DNA of 64,000 nucleotides from Proteles cristata cristata (taxonomy: Eukaryota; Chordata; Mammalia; Carnivora; Hyaenidae). The translations under genes and the position numbers were made by a program. The stretch is from contig JAESUZ010002871.1 of NCBI GenBank assembly GCA_017311185.1, positions 1,426,001-1,490,000 on the forward strand. The letters are read 5' to 3'. Below, one piece after another: positions 46,200 through 57,599 of this stretch (the first letter of the stretch is position 1; each line of letters starts with the position of its first letter). The notes beneath the pieces were generated by a model that worked only from the letters and a program-made list of their open reading frames with translations, did not search any database and was not told where the DNA came from.

Positions 46200-47965
46200 C
46201 TGGAAGCGAAAGCAGGAGAGAAGAACACAGAAAGACAAGGGGTATTTAAGTCGCAAAGCTACCACCTGCTGTGCCTACCCGGCTTGCTGTTCCCCTTGAT
46301 TCCTCCCTCACTCCTCCTCCCACTGAAGCTTCCTCCTGCGGCGAGTCCTGAGTCCACTGCATGCCATCTGCCCTTTACCAGCCCTCAGAAGCTTTCTCAG
46401 ACTTCCAGAAGTTGTTCAGTGCCTGCATCCACGTCCAGTATGAAAAACAGCCTCATCTATGCTTGTAACACATGCAACAAAGTCCATCAAGGTTTGCCTT
46501 CCTAAAGATGTCCACAGATGGGAGACCCAGTGATTTAAGGGGTTTTAATGAGATTTAGGTTACTAATATAATAAGGCCAGAACCCTTTCCGTGTCAGCAT
46601 TTTAAAATCTCCGCACACAGGAAAGAGTCAACTACATGGACAATGCTTGGCAACCTCAATAACTGTGCCGTTTTCACTTTTGAAAGATAGAGACTCCAGC
46701 CTCTGTGAAACTGCTATAATGTGGTGAAAACAAAACAAGACACTGGGTTCAAGTTCATATTCTGGGTGACTTTCACAAGGCACTTACTTCCCTTTCAGTT
46801 TCTTTGTCTAACGTTAGAACTAATAGCGGAACTTACTCTGCACTACTACTGGGACTATTTTTACATAACTGAGATTATGTAAAAAATTATATAACTTATT
46901 CTCTGTCAACTGTTGCATATATAAATATGAGGAGTACATCAGAGTTCTGGCATACACAATATAATGTACTCTACCTTGGAATGGAATCATGCCTAGTTTA
47001 AGTGAGCATATATATTTAATACAGTGTATATCTGCACAGGCACATCAACTCAGACAAGTGCATACAGCTCCCGTATCTTCTAGATGGTTTGAAAAGGAAA
47101 TAATGTAACTTTTTTTTTTTTTTTTTTGCTAAAGAAAGCAGAAAATGAACAAGTCTCCAAAAAAGGGTGAGATATGTGGTTGGTTTCTGAACAGGGAGAA
47201 GCAAACTGGTCACAAGGGACATGACTCATCCTGTGGCCAGCTAGCTTCTAAGAGCCACTGCTGTTTATACCTGACCCTGGGGCTCCGAGCTGCCAAGGGG
47301 AACACAAAGGGCAGAGAGCACCGACTGTCACCACAGACCTCACTTTTTTCCTCCATGGCCTCCTGACAGCATCTCACAAAGCATTTCCTACTAGAGAACA
47401 TAAGCACTGGGCTACAGGGGAAAGAGGCGACACTGTGAATCTTTGAAGTCCACACCCAGTTGTAAGAGAGTTTCCACTTTTTCAACCAAGTAAATGTTAA
47501 GGTCAAAACTGTCCCAGGCACAGGCTTTTACCTGTCGTGTATAAAGGGTGGAGAGCAATGATGCCAACTGAAGGAATATGTCACTGGGTACACATCAATG
47601 TTCCTGATGGAAAATAAATTTTAGCTTTTACTGTACCAACCTCAGTTACATGGCACAGTGAGTTGGTGGAAGGTTGAGGAAGGAAAGAAGAACAGATGTT
47701 GAGATGCGAACTGCATCCATCTGCAAATACATTCGGCCGTTTGCTTCCATGACTTAAAAAACCCAAGTAAACGTGTTTCTGGAGTTGTTGTCTGTGGGTT
47801 GTATGTGAGTGCATGTGGGCACGCCCTGCCAGGGGCATTCTCCCTCTACTGCACTCTGGAACACAGAGTCAAATAGGGAAAAAGATGATACTCCTGGCAC
47901 CAAACCGGCTCATTAGGGTGACTTAACACCACCAGGGAAGGTCAAAATCAAATGTGTTACTTAAG

Positions 47966-48183
47966 GGGCGCCTGGGTGGCTCAGTCCGTTAAGCAGCCGA
48001 CTTTAGCTCAGGTCATGATCTCATGGCTCGTGGGTTTGAGCCCTGCATCAGGTTCTGTGCTGACAGCTAGCTCAGAGCCTAGAGCCTGTTTCAGATTCTG
48101 TGTCTCCCTCTCTCTCTGACCCTCCCCTGCTCATGCTCTCTCTCTCTCTCTCAGAAATAAATAAAACATTTATAAAAAAAACC
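47966..48183 (+). mobile_element. Felid SINE in SH3GL2 intron 8 (antisense to the gene)
   Basis: GGGCGCCTGGGTGGCTCAGT head, CT-rich body and AAATAAATAAAACATTT tail. A perfect 17-bp repeat CAAATGTGTTACTTAAG flanks it at 47949-47965 and 48184-48200. Confidence 0.95.
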
Positions 48184-48482
48184 CAAATGTGTTACTTAAG
48201 AGGTTAATGTGTGCTGATGATGGAGAGTGAGAGAAAAGGGGACCTACAAAGAAAGTTTTCTAGAGGAGACAAGAGGGAAAAGGAGGGAAAGAAATGATCA
48301 GTGAGAAAAGAAGGAAGGAGTGCTTTAAGAGAGTTTCTGCCTGACAAAACCTCCCTGTAAGAAACGTGTCCCTGTATAGTTCTTGTGCAGCCAGAATGGA
48401 CAGCGCCTAGAATTTAAGGACAAGTGGCAACGGGAGATGCCCAAGGCCCTTGGGATGGGGTCTGCAGGTCTCAGCTCCTTAC

Positions 48483-48613
48483 CTGCAGGTTTGGGTGTAC
48501 CGGTGTGGGAGAGGCCCCCGTTGGGCTGAGTACTGTCTCCAGTTGGAAACTCCAGGCTCATTCGTGGTTTAGGCTGATACTCTCTTCTAGGCTGAGATGA
48601 AGCTTGCCTTATT
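48483..48613 (-). CDS. SH3GL2: SH3GL2 exon 8: linker between BAR and SH3 domains
   Basis: The exon is 131 nt. Its first A completes Arg243, 43 full codons follow, and a final G starts Gly287. The acceptor reads TTTAATGCAG and the donor GTAAGG. It encodes the end of the last BAR helix ([17 protein letters not shown]) and then the flexible Pro/Gly/Ser-rich linker ([25 protein letters not shown]) leading to the SH3 domain. One residue differs from my memory of human: Ala instead of Ser at 286. Disordered linkers of this kind vary more than the two folded domains. Confidence 0.97.
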
Positions 48614-48839
48614 CTGCATTAAAAAGAAAAGGGAGGTGGGGAATAAGAGTATGTAGCTAATTCAGCAGCAGAAAGAAAAGCAGTTAACATCCAGGAAGGC
48701 TACCAGTGCGGATCAGGGAAAATCTCAAAAGAACCCACGGCCTTCTTATCTGTGGAGGTCTCTGCTTTTGGTGGGACCCTTCTGTGGTCACACCCTCACC
48801 ATCTTCAACCTTTCTCTCACTCCCTCTCTTCCTCCCTCA

Positions 48840-49220
48840 TTTATTCAGAGCTCGCTTTGCAGATGTATCTGCCGGGAACACAAAGATGAGTAAGACACAG
48901 TTCTTGCCCTCAAGCAGCTTATGGTCTGTAAGGGAGACACAACATAAGCACCTGAGTACCACACACTGCTAAGTACTGTTATGAAGATACATGCAAAATG
49001 CTACAGGAACACAGGGGTGGGAGTGGGGAGTCTACCTGCCCACAGGAAAGCTTATGGAAGGAGGGAAAACACAGCTAAGAGTCACTTCCAGATAAACAGT
49101 CCTTTCCAGAAGAAAGAGCTCAAGAGCTGGAGAAGGTTTGGAAGGAGGAAATACCGTGTGCCCTGAGAAGAGTGAACAGTTTGAGACGGAAGAAGGGAAA
49201 AGACCTGAGGGAAGACAGGA
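48840..49220 (-). repeat. L2 fragment in SH3GL2 intron 7
   Basis: TTTATTCAGAGCTCGC, then GGAACACAAAGATGAGTAAG, ACACAGTTCTTGCCCTCAAG and CAGCTTATGGTCTGTAAGGG follow antisense L2 order. The part right of 49020 is a weaker match. Confidence 0.6.
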
Positions 49221-50208
49221 GGAAAGTGGAAAGGTACAGCCAAGAGCCAACAAATGTATTCGGTACACCCCTAAGTATTCTCCACAGTCTCAGATGTTCG
49301 TGAGGCAAAGTGTGTAGATTTGCAAGGACAGGGGAGGCTAAGGTAGGGTGACTGTAGAACTGTGCTGACTCTGAACATATTTCAGAGGAAAAAAAAAGAA
49401 AATGGCCCTTCTGCTCAATGGCTGTCACAAAGACATACAGTATTTCTTCATATGTCGAAGCGCATGCTTTTAGATCTTTCTCGAGGCTTCCTAGTGTTAC
49501 ACAAATTTCTGCAAGGGTGCACCAAGGAAAGCTGCACAAAGTGACACGTGTTCCAGTGAGGGCCTCTATCTAAGCTGTGAAGGGTGGAGCCCTGCCACTC
49601 AAGGGAGCCCCATTCACAAAGAAGACTACCACGGCCCCAGGGTGTGGTGCACCTGAAGAGAAGGAACAGGCACACGAAAGCTGTCCCTCTGACAGTGGAG
49701 GGCTTGCTCACTGCTCAGAGAAACACAGTGTGAAAAGATACAGGCTTTCAAATGGGGTATACCGGTCTGGCAAACCCCGGTTGCATTGCGGAGTGATGCT
49801 AGGTGAGTTACTTTATCTCCCTGGGCTTCCCACCTTTAGGTGAAGCTAATCGTACTTCGTTTACAGGGCTGTTCTGTAAGACCAATGCTGATATGCCTCT
49901 GATATTCCACACAGAGTATCTGCTCAGCAAATCACATCCATTATCCTCGGGAGCACCCGGCTTCCCATCTGTGGTGGCCAACACACAGTCCCAGGATTGA
50001 GCTCTCACAAACACAAGAGTGCACTCAATGACACAAAGGAAAACAAAGCACACGACCCACAAAATCAAAACAAACCATCACAAGGTGCCTATGCAGAATC
50101 AAACCTTGTAGTAGAAGTTTTACTTCAAGTTTATTCCATTATTTATGCTTCTTTAGCCATCATTTCATAGGAAAAAAATGGAAATGTCCAATTCAGGAAC
50201 TGAAATAC

Positions 50209-50312
50209 CTTTCTTCCAGTCTGACGGTGACTTGCTGCAGGATCTGGACCGCCTGCTTGTGGTATTCCAGCTGGGCCTGGACGAGCGCAGACAGCTGGCT
50301 CACCTGTTCGAT
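50209..50312 (-). CDS. SH3GL2: SH3GL2 exon 7: C-terminal BAR helix
   Basis: The exon is 104 nt, starting exactly on codon Ile209 and ending with two bases of Arg243. The translation runs [20 protein letters not shown] and then [14 protein letters not shown], part of the last long helix of the BAR coiled coil, with the expected heptad-like spacing of Leu, Val and Ile. The donor is GTATTT. The acceptor GGCCTGCAG is preceded by a run of 11 C (minus strand) about 15 nt upstream instead of a mixed pyrimidine tract. No substitution from human is evident. Confidence 0.98.
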
Positions 50313-51858
50313 CTGCAGGCCAATGTGGGGGGGGGGGACACCTTAGTTACCAGGTTACCATCCTTAAGCAACCACGCCTGCATCAGCACATGTATGGCAG
50401 AGCTGCCCTGACACACCACCAGCACCAAGAGATTCTGCAGTTTCCACATCACTTAAAGATAAGAAGCATCGTATGCTTGGAAACGGCAGTGCCACGAGGA
50501 GTAGCCCCCTTATTAGGAATCCTCTCGAAGATCACACACAGCTCTCATTGAAAGTCCCATTCTTTGCTACAAACTTCCAGTTAGGCAGAATATGGCTAAT
50601 TTTATTGATTTCCTCCAGGAAAAAAAATACATTGACCAAAGGACTTTTGGCTCTCTGTACTTTTCATGCTCTGTCGCTATATTAATGTTGTTAATAAAAA
50701 TGTGAATGCTGAGTTTTCACATGAGGCAGCAGGGAGGTAGTGTGTTAGGATACAGAATGTTTTGTCCTCTTTCAGCTTGTCTGAAATTTAAAGAAGCTGG
50801 GTCAAGTAACATCCTTGGGTGCATTTCAGCTCCAATATGCTAGGCACCCTCAGTGATTCTTCATTTGGTGTCTTGGGTTGTGACCTAGCTGCATATTACC
50901 CTACAAATCAGCAGAGGCAATGCTGTTTCATGAGTTTTGGGGTGGAATGGGGCCCTGGAAAGGGGAAGGAGCATTGTGATTCAGGTCACACCTCGTGCCC
51001 AGAGCTTCCTTCTTCAGCAGGCAGGCGGGACACCAGTTGTTTCACATAAGCACAAACCTACACTGTGTCTCTGGGTGATGGAAAAATCCAGATATGTTCA
51101 CCATGCCTCCCCTATCACCAGTCAAGGTAAGTGATAAGCACATAAAGGCTCTGTAAACATCTTGGAAAAAGTTGGTCAGCAAACAATAGGACCAGAGGTG
51201 GGAGTGAGTAAGAAGCTGAAAGCTGTTTAGCAGGTTTTATTACATGAGCGGTCAGAAGTCCTCATGGCTACGAGGCTGAAAGAAGTCAATGGAATATAAC
51301 TTCTAAAGGCACAAATCATAATTTGGTGCTCTGGAAATGTAAAAGTAGCTTTAAACTACATTATCTCTATGCCCCAAATACAGTATCTATGCTGCAATCA
51401 TCAATCTCAATTGAAATTAGTTTTTGAAAGAAAATATCAACTTTACTTCAAAATACAGAACATCTTAACCTATACTGGGACCCTCAATTCTAAATGCATT
51501 TTAGGTGATATTCTTTTAGAATCTGAAGTCATTCTACCCTATATTTCAACAAAGTATTTTAAGCTACTGAAACTTTACATGAATCATCAGAAAGATTCTT
51601 CATCTTCCTACCACTGGTAATTCTTTAAGGTCATTAGGAGACAAATATCTAGTTCAAGCAAACGAGGGTAATATAGACAAAATCTTACCATTTCTTGATC
51701 TACTTTATTTTTTCAATTTTTTAAAGGAAATAACTATCTACTGAAGTTCTCACCACATAGTATAATCAGATATGAGTGTTTTAAATTACATAACTCTTTA
51801 ACATAATTTTGAGCCTCAACGGCAAGAGTAAATTAGAAACCACAGGAGAATCACTCAC

Positions 51859-52017
51859 ATCCATCTCTAAGAGATTAAACATGCTTGACTCAGCAATTTC
51901 TTTAGATTCATCAAATTTCTCCAGAGCCTGACGGAGCTCTTCATCTGGAATCTTGCCTTGTCGTTTCTTCTTATAATCAAAGTCCAGGCGTCGACCCTCC
52001 AACTTCTTTAGATGATG
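51859..52017 (-). CDS. SH3GL2: SH3GL2 exon 6: BAR domain, basic membrane-binding helix
   Basis: This in-frame exon of 159 nt (53 codons, His156-Asp208) starts and ends between codons. It encodes [19 protein letters not shown] and then [26 protein letters not shown] and MFNLLEMD. The LDFDYKKKR segment is a conserved BAR-domain motif whose Lys and Arg residues face the membrane. The acceptor has a strong T-rich tract (TTTTTTTTCAG) and the donor is the consensus GTGAGT. The frame has no stop and no start ATG, as expected for an internal exon. Confidence 0.98.
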
Positions 52018-52233
52018 CTGAAAAAAAAGTCAAAGGCAGGAATATGCTTTGAACAGATTCATGGAAAGGGCCTATTTATACTTCACTTCTCCATCATGCC
52101 TATTAGCTTCCAAAATAAGACAGGCTAAGTTCTAAAATATCACATTACCAGAAAAATAAAGAAACCTGCATCTGTGGGGCAAATGCTTCCAAGGGCTAAA
52201 TGTGGAGAAGCATCTTTAAATAAAACAATTAAG

Positions 52234-52465
52234 GGGCGCCTGGGTGGCTCAGTCAGTTGAGTGTCCAACTTTGGCTCAGGTCATGATCTTACAGTTCATG
52301 GGATCGAGCCCCGCGTTGGGCTCTGTGCTGACAGCTAGCTCAGAGCCTGGAGCCTGCTTCAGATTTTGTGTCTCCCTCTCTCTCTGACTCTCCCCTGCTC
52401 ATGCTCTCTCTCTCTCTCTTAAAAATAAATAAAACATTAAAAAATTTTTTTAAATAAAAAAAAAG
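52234..52465 (+). mobile_element. Felid SINE in SH3GL2 intron 5 (antisense to the gene)
   Basis: GGGCGCCTGGGTGGCTCAGT head, CGCGTTGGGCTCTGTGCTGA, AAAATAAATAAAACATT tail. AAACAATTAAG (52223-52233) and AAACAACTAAG (52466-52476) flank it with one mismatch. Confidence 0.94.
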
Positions 52466-54081
52466 AAACAACTAAGAGTAAGAAAGAAATTGAGGGAATT
52501 ACCAGGGCCCTTTATTTTCTGCCCTTGTTGGGCCAAAGCCAAGCTGGGCATGACAGCAGCTGGGAACATGTGCATACAGCCTCATATTGGAAAACACTGC
52601 TACACAGAAGCCACAAGTTCCCATCTTCAAGAGAAATAGTATCTTTCAAGAAGGCAGGGTAAAAACACTTCCCTTGAAAAGTGAGAAAGACTGGCATTCT
52701 TGTTTTTCCAGTCCTAGAACATTCATGCTGGAAAGGATTTATCTTTGAGGAAATCAGTCTGTTAGAAAACCTAAACTGCTTATCAGAAATACAGATTACG
52801 GATCACCTGCATTAACATTATCCAGGGCCAGGATCTTGTAATCGCTCTCTTAACACTGAACCCTTGCTGACTGATGTAGCACTTAGGGAACCGTTGATGA
52901 GTTTAAGTCTCTCATTTGGTAGATGATGAAACTAGTGGGAAAACCTAACTCGGAAGGGACGATATACAGGGTTTAACGCCCCACAGTGTTCTCCAGTCCC
53001 TCCTGCATCCTTCCCCACTGCCTGGCCACCCAGCGTCTGCCCAACACTTCTAGTGACAAAGTGGGAAAGTCATTTCCACTGCTACAACTGTCTTTTGCCA
53101 AGAGCTGGAGTGTTCCATTACTAATGGAATGCTAGACTAACACTAGACTTTCCTGATCCTGGGCATGTATGGAAAGAAAGGGAGGGAGATGAAAACAGAG
53201 TTGGGAGTGGAGAAGAAATGAAAAGGTAAAGAGGAAGAAAAATATCTTAGACCTTCCCTCCCACTCTACACCCTGCCTCCAATCCACACCCTGATCCAAG
53301 TTAAATGTTTGTTCCTTTGGAAGGGATAGTCTTAAAACACATTTGAACTTGCAGTCAGCTATAGGGTAGAATGTTGGAGGTGGGGTTAGCATTGTAGATA
53401 CAAAGTGAGTCTGCCACTTACTAACTGCAATCTTGAGCAAGCAATAGGGGGTAGGAGACTAGAGATAAAGACATCTAAGGGACTTCAAGCTGTGGATGAC
53501 CACGTTACAATAAAGTTAAATTTCAAAAAAGTTTCATAAATACTTGCTGAAGGAATGAATGATCAAACATTATACACCTAGTTGGAGGTAAAGCCAGTTG
53601 AACTTTATTTCTTCAGAAGAGCTCACTCTTCTCCATGTTTTATAAAGAGGCTAGTTATTCTTCCTCAGTCCTAACAATCATCATGAAAATATGAAAACAT
53701 GTGTTTACAGAGTGACAGTATAGCTATTTGCCTAAGCTAACAACTGATACAGGTAACAACTATGTTAGAGGGTGAAATCATCCCAGAAAGACATAATTAA
53801 TAACACTGGATAGTATCAGTATTATTTTTCTGGAGGAAAAAAAACTTGAAAATCCTGAAAACTGAATGTGGAGAAGTCAAATGTAATACTCATAAAAGGC
53901 ACAAACATAATAGTGGGGAAAAGAATTGCATTTCCAGTTAATCTCAATTTGTCTAGCTGGGTTGTTCTTAATTCAAACCCGACTATACATGATAAGCTTA
54001 AAAAAAAGTTTTCTGAAGGAAAAGGGCACCTATGTCTGTATATTCAAACTGCTCGCTTACTAAAGGACTAGTTGCAGATAC

Positions 54082-54215
54082 CTGAATTTCTCTCAGATCT
54101 TTGTCATGAAGGTTTTGAAGGGGGTCAATGAAGTTCTGCTTCACTTCCATGTCCAGAGAGTCTTTCACCTCTGAGAGCTCCCGCATGGCCTCCCCTACTT
54201 CACCAAGTGCTGGGC
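54082..54215 (-). CDS. SH3GL2: SH3GL2 exon 5: middle of BAR domain
   Basis: The exon is 134 nt: two bases complete Gly111, followed by 44 codons (Pro112-Gln155). The translation reads [44 protein letters not shown]. It forms part of BAR helix 2, including the Pro that kinks it (NFIDPL). The acceptor is CCCTTCCAG and the donor GTATCT. It follows exon 4 after an 842-bp intron, the shortest in the window. Confidence 0.98.
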
Positions 54216-55057
54216 CTGGAAGGGGAGAATGAGTCTCTTACATGTTAAAGGACAAAGGTGAACTGTATATGCAGTCGTAGGGCCACCACAGGTCAAAACC
54301 CAGGGACTACTTATTGCCTGTCATGTGAGGACAATGGAGGTGACAGGCATTACACAATGCCCTCAAGAGAACAGTGTTATTTTCCACCTAAGATGGTTCA
54401 TACAGTAAACATTCAATGCTACGAAGGGGGTAGGATCTCTTATTATGAAGAACATAAAATTTTGTTTTTCCTTTAAAAAACAATTTTGGAAGCTCCCTAC
54501 CCTCCCTTGTTAGTACTTGCTTTCCCAAACAGGGAACCTGTTTCAGGCCAATGCATTTAGCAGAAGCAAATACAAGGAACAGAGAACAGGGTCCCAACAG
54601 GAAGGACATCTATTTGCCGAGACTTCTTATCATGAAGAAGTGAAAACAGAAGTGACTGGGTGTCAGACGAGAGGGATGAAGGAATTCATCTGGGGTTGGA
54701 GATCTAAGAGAAAGCTCACGGGCAGGTGTTAGATCATGTGGACTGTTTCCTCTGCCCTAATGTTCAGTTATGTCAGACACACTCCATAGTGAGTTTCCAG
54801 GCATCTGGATGTGTCCACCCGCTACTGTAAAGATTAGGATCTCATGAGGGAAAAAGAAAATAAATAAAACCCCTATGACAAACCACACTAAACATGGTGA
54901 AATGACTCTGAAGACAAATTTTTGGCCCGTGTACGTAAGATGTAAAACTGAGAATCAAAATGTAAAATGGTTTGAATAATTTCCCGCAGAGTGTCTTACT
55001 GGCACTAAATCCCCATGGACAAGTGAAAAAACAGAAGTGTGAGAAAGCTATCATTAC

Positions 55058-55201
55058 CAAAGTTGCAGTCATCTCCAAGCTCTCTTCCGAACTTGAGCAT
55101 GGCCTCTGCCAGCAGCGCTTCTGCCTGGGGATAGCCTGGTCCTTTCTCCTGGCCACGGATTTTTGACATGGTGTTGATCATGCTGAGTTTAGCTCTGGAA
55201 G
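55058..55201 (-). CDS. SH3GL2: SH3GL2 exon 4: BAR insert region
   Basis: The exon is 144 nt: two bases complete Ala63, then 47 codons (Ser64-Phe110) and the first base of Gly111. The translation reads [47 protein letters not shown]. The first part is the amphipathic insert on the concave face of the endophilin BAR dimer, which drives curvature. Ser75 in the TMSK context is the position reported as an LRRK2 target in fly endophilin. The acceptor is TTTGCCTCCAG and the donor GTAATG. It is the most 5' exon found here. Confidence 0.98.
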
Positions 55202-56149
55202 CTGGAGGCAAAGAGACAGACTGTCACAGTAAGCAACACAGCAGAGATGGGGTTGGATGGAAAATCAGGCCTTACCTGGTCCATAAACCAGTTCAGCTAT
55301 GGACAACTACATCTGTACCTTCCTAGCTTTGGTGTCTTCATCTATAGTATGCGGAGGCTGGCTCACATATATAGACTTTTTTTTCCTTAATCACCAAACT
55401 TTCCCTTTATTTCAATACCTTACAAGGAACTTAACAGAAAAAGCAAAGCTCTTCTGGGTGGAGATCCTACCCTCATCTGGTCTCCATCTTCTTGTGTACC
55501 TTTCCCATCCTCTCTTCACTGTGGTGGCTCTGGCAGTAACTTGGTGGAAATGGGAGGCTCCATGGTAAGCATTTTGAAAACTACTGAATTATGCATTCCC
55601 TAAGTTTTATGATTCCAGTTTATATTTCAATTCTAGGAGTTTATGGACAAAAGTAGGAAATTAATTGTTAATTCTTGCTGTGTGAGCCTTACGCTAAGTT
55701 TCACTTACACCCATTTTTTTCAAAATCACTGTTCGACAACTATGATTCTGATGGAAGACAGACTCATGAAGAACAGAAATATTGAGTTCATTAAAAAGAT
55801 TTAATCACTTCCCTGGAACATAATGGCTTCTGAGAATTAGTTCCATGCCACAAAGACAGCACTTCAATTTCATTTTTGCTTTTGTTTTTATAAAACAAGA
55901 TGCTTAGGAGCAATTCCAATTGTCATGGAAGAAAAGGTTGTGCTAACACAGTGTTAAAGGGATTTTCTCGATGCTGGGATACTACATTTCCTCAGGTTCA
56001 TTATTAGAGTTGAGGCTGTACATTAGACTAGGACTGTGCCCAAGATCCCATCTGCATGGAAACCCCCAAATGAACCATTGCTAAGGACACTTCCGGCGTA
56101 TCAGTGGCTGATATTTAATCTTGAACATTGCTTCAAATAGGCTTTTTAA

Positions 56150-56553
56150 AAAGTTTTTATTTGAGTTCCAGTTAGTTATTATATAGTGTTATAATAGTTC
56201 CAGATGTACAACATAGTGATACAACAGTTTTCTACAACACCCAGTGCTCATCACAATGAGTGCCCTCCTTAATCCCCATCACCTATTTAACCCATCCCCT
56301 CACGCATCACCCCTCTGGTAACCATCAGTTTGTTCTCTACAGTTAAGAGGCTGTTTCTTTGTTCATCTATCTTTTTCCCCCCTCTGCTCATTTGTCTTAT
56401 TTCTTAAATTCCATATATGAGTGAAATCATATATTTGTCTTTCTCTGCCTTATTTGGCCTAGCATAATACTCTCTAGCTCCATCCACATCACTGCAAATG
56501 TCAAGATTTCATTCTCTTTTATAGGTGAGTAATACTCATAAATATCACATCTT
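56150..56553 (-). mobile_element. L1 3' end, minus strand, in SH3GL2 intron 3
   Basis: Reads antisense: TTTTTATTTGAGTTCCAGTT, ACACCCAGTGCTCATCACAA, GTTTGTTCTCTACAGTTAAG and GGCCTAGCATAATACTCTCT. It is broken off inside the ORF2 tail at ATATCACATCTTC, directly against the C-tract at 56554. Confidence 0.88.
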
Positions 56554-56580
56554 CCCCCCCCCCCCCCCTCCCCCCTCCCC
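56554..56580. repeat. C-rich tract (C15-T-C6-T-C4)
   Basis: Begins where the L1 fragment stops and ends at the first CTGCAG of the telomere-like block. The complement is a G-tract, i.e. the strand opposite to the TTAGGG strand. Confidence 0.95.
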
Positions 56581-56736
56581 TGCAGATCTAGGGTTAGGGT
56601 TAGGGCCAGGGTGAGGTTATGTGCCTGGTATCCCACAGGTCAGAATCCTGCAGAGGGTTAGGGTTAGGGTTAGGGGTTAGGGTAGGGCTAGGGCTAGGGT
56701 TAAGGTATGTGCCTGGTATCCTGCAGTTCAGAGACC
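56580..56736 (+). repeat. Interstitial telomere-like repeat, two units
   Basis: Two related units start at CTGCAG (56580 and 56648). Each has a run of TTAGGG and variants (TAGGG, CTAGGG, GTTAGGG), followed by GTGCCTGGTATCC and a CAG-GTCAGA type end. Unit 1 (68 bp) has two perfect GGGTTA steps; unit 2 (about 89 bp) has four, followed by degenerate steps. It may be a fragment of a telomere-like satellite; the feline FA-SAT satellite is reported to contain TAACCC motifs, but I could not compare it. Confidence 0.85.
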
Positions 56737-56824
56737 TCTCTAAAGGATAAAATCTTGAGTTTATGGTAGGATGGGGATAGACATGGCAGCCATCTATTGA
56801 GCTGGGGCAAGATGGGATTTAAGT

Positions 56825-56910
56825 TCTTATTTTAATTCCAGTTAGCTAACAGACAGTGTTATATTAGTGTCAGGTGTACAGTATGGTAATTTAACACTTC
56901 CATACTTCAC
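56825..56910 (-). mobile_element. Short L1 3' end, minus strand
   Basis: TTATTTTAATTCCAGTTAGC, TAACAGACAGTGTTATATTA, GTGTCAGGTGTACAGTATGG: the last ~85 bases of the L1 3' UTR in antisense. Second L1 end flanking the telomere-like block. Confidence 0.8.
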
Positions 56911-56989
56911 AAATTGGCTTTTATTTAAATTTGGGCTTCCAAGGTCAAAGTTGGGGATGAGGAGAGTTATCAGGAGAGGACTCTTCCCA

Positions 56990-57290
56990 GCCGGGCCCCA
57001 AGGATATATATTATAATGAACAAGACAGACATGGTGCCTGTCTTTAGAAAGTTTACAGTGAACTAAGGGGAGCATCTATTTTAAAAACAATTAGAGTGAA
57101 GTTCATATACTAAGTGCCAGTTACAGTTATAGCAAGTTACAGAAGTACAGCATCACCCCAGTCTGGGGAGGAGGGAGGGCATTGCAAAGAAAGATTCTGG
57201 AGGGAAGGATCTTTAAGCTTAGAATCATATAGAGGCTAGCAATAAGTTGAGCTAACAGCATATGCAAAGCTTGGTGGTAACTGAAAAAAA
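56990..57290 (-). repeat. L2 fragment, antisense
   Basis: GAACAAGACAGACATGGTGC, CTGTCTTTAGAAAGTTTACAG and GGAGGGAGGGCATTGCAAAG resemble antisense L2; decayed. A further L2-like stretch lies at about 57440-57600 (ACAGTGCTTGCCATCAGTG). Confidence 0.5.
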
Positions 57291-57599
57291 TATATATATA
57301 ATTCAAACTTTCCTTACTCTGCTTTTCAGAGAAAATTATATATAATACGTGTTAAATTTCAAAAATTGAAAAAGCCACATGGTCACACATTTTTGAGGGA
57401 ACAGTATTATTAGAGGATATTTTCAAAGCCTTTTCCAAAATAAGTCATATCAGAGATCCCTGAAGGAACACAGTGCTTGCCATCAGTGTGCTCGTAGTAT
57501 AGTGAGGTGTGAGATCAACAGACAGTGGCCAACAAACATAAATGTTTGGCTAATGTGTACAAGGTACTGGGGGAGAACAGAGAAGAAGCCATAAAAGCA

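Noticed and set aside
51781..52002. Open frame extending past exon 6 (VSDSPVV...)
   Set aside because: The extension after EMD is intron sequence beyond the consensus donor GTGAGT.
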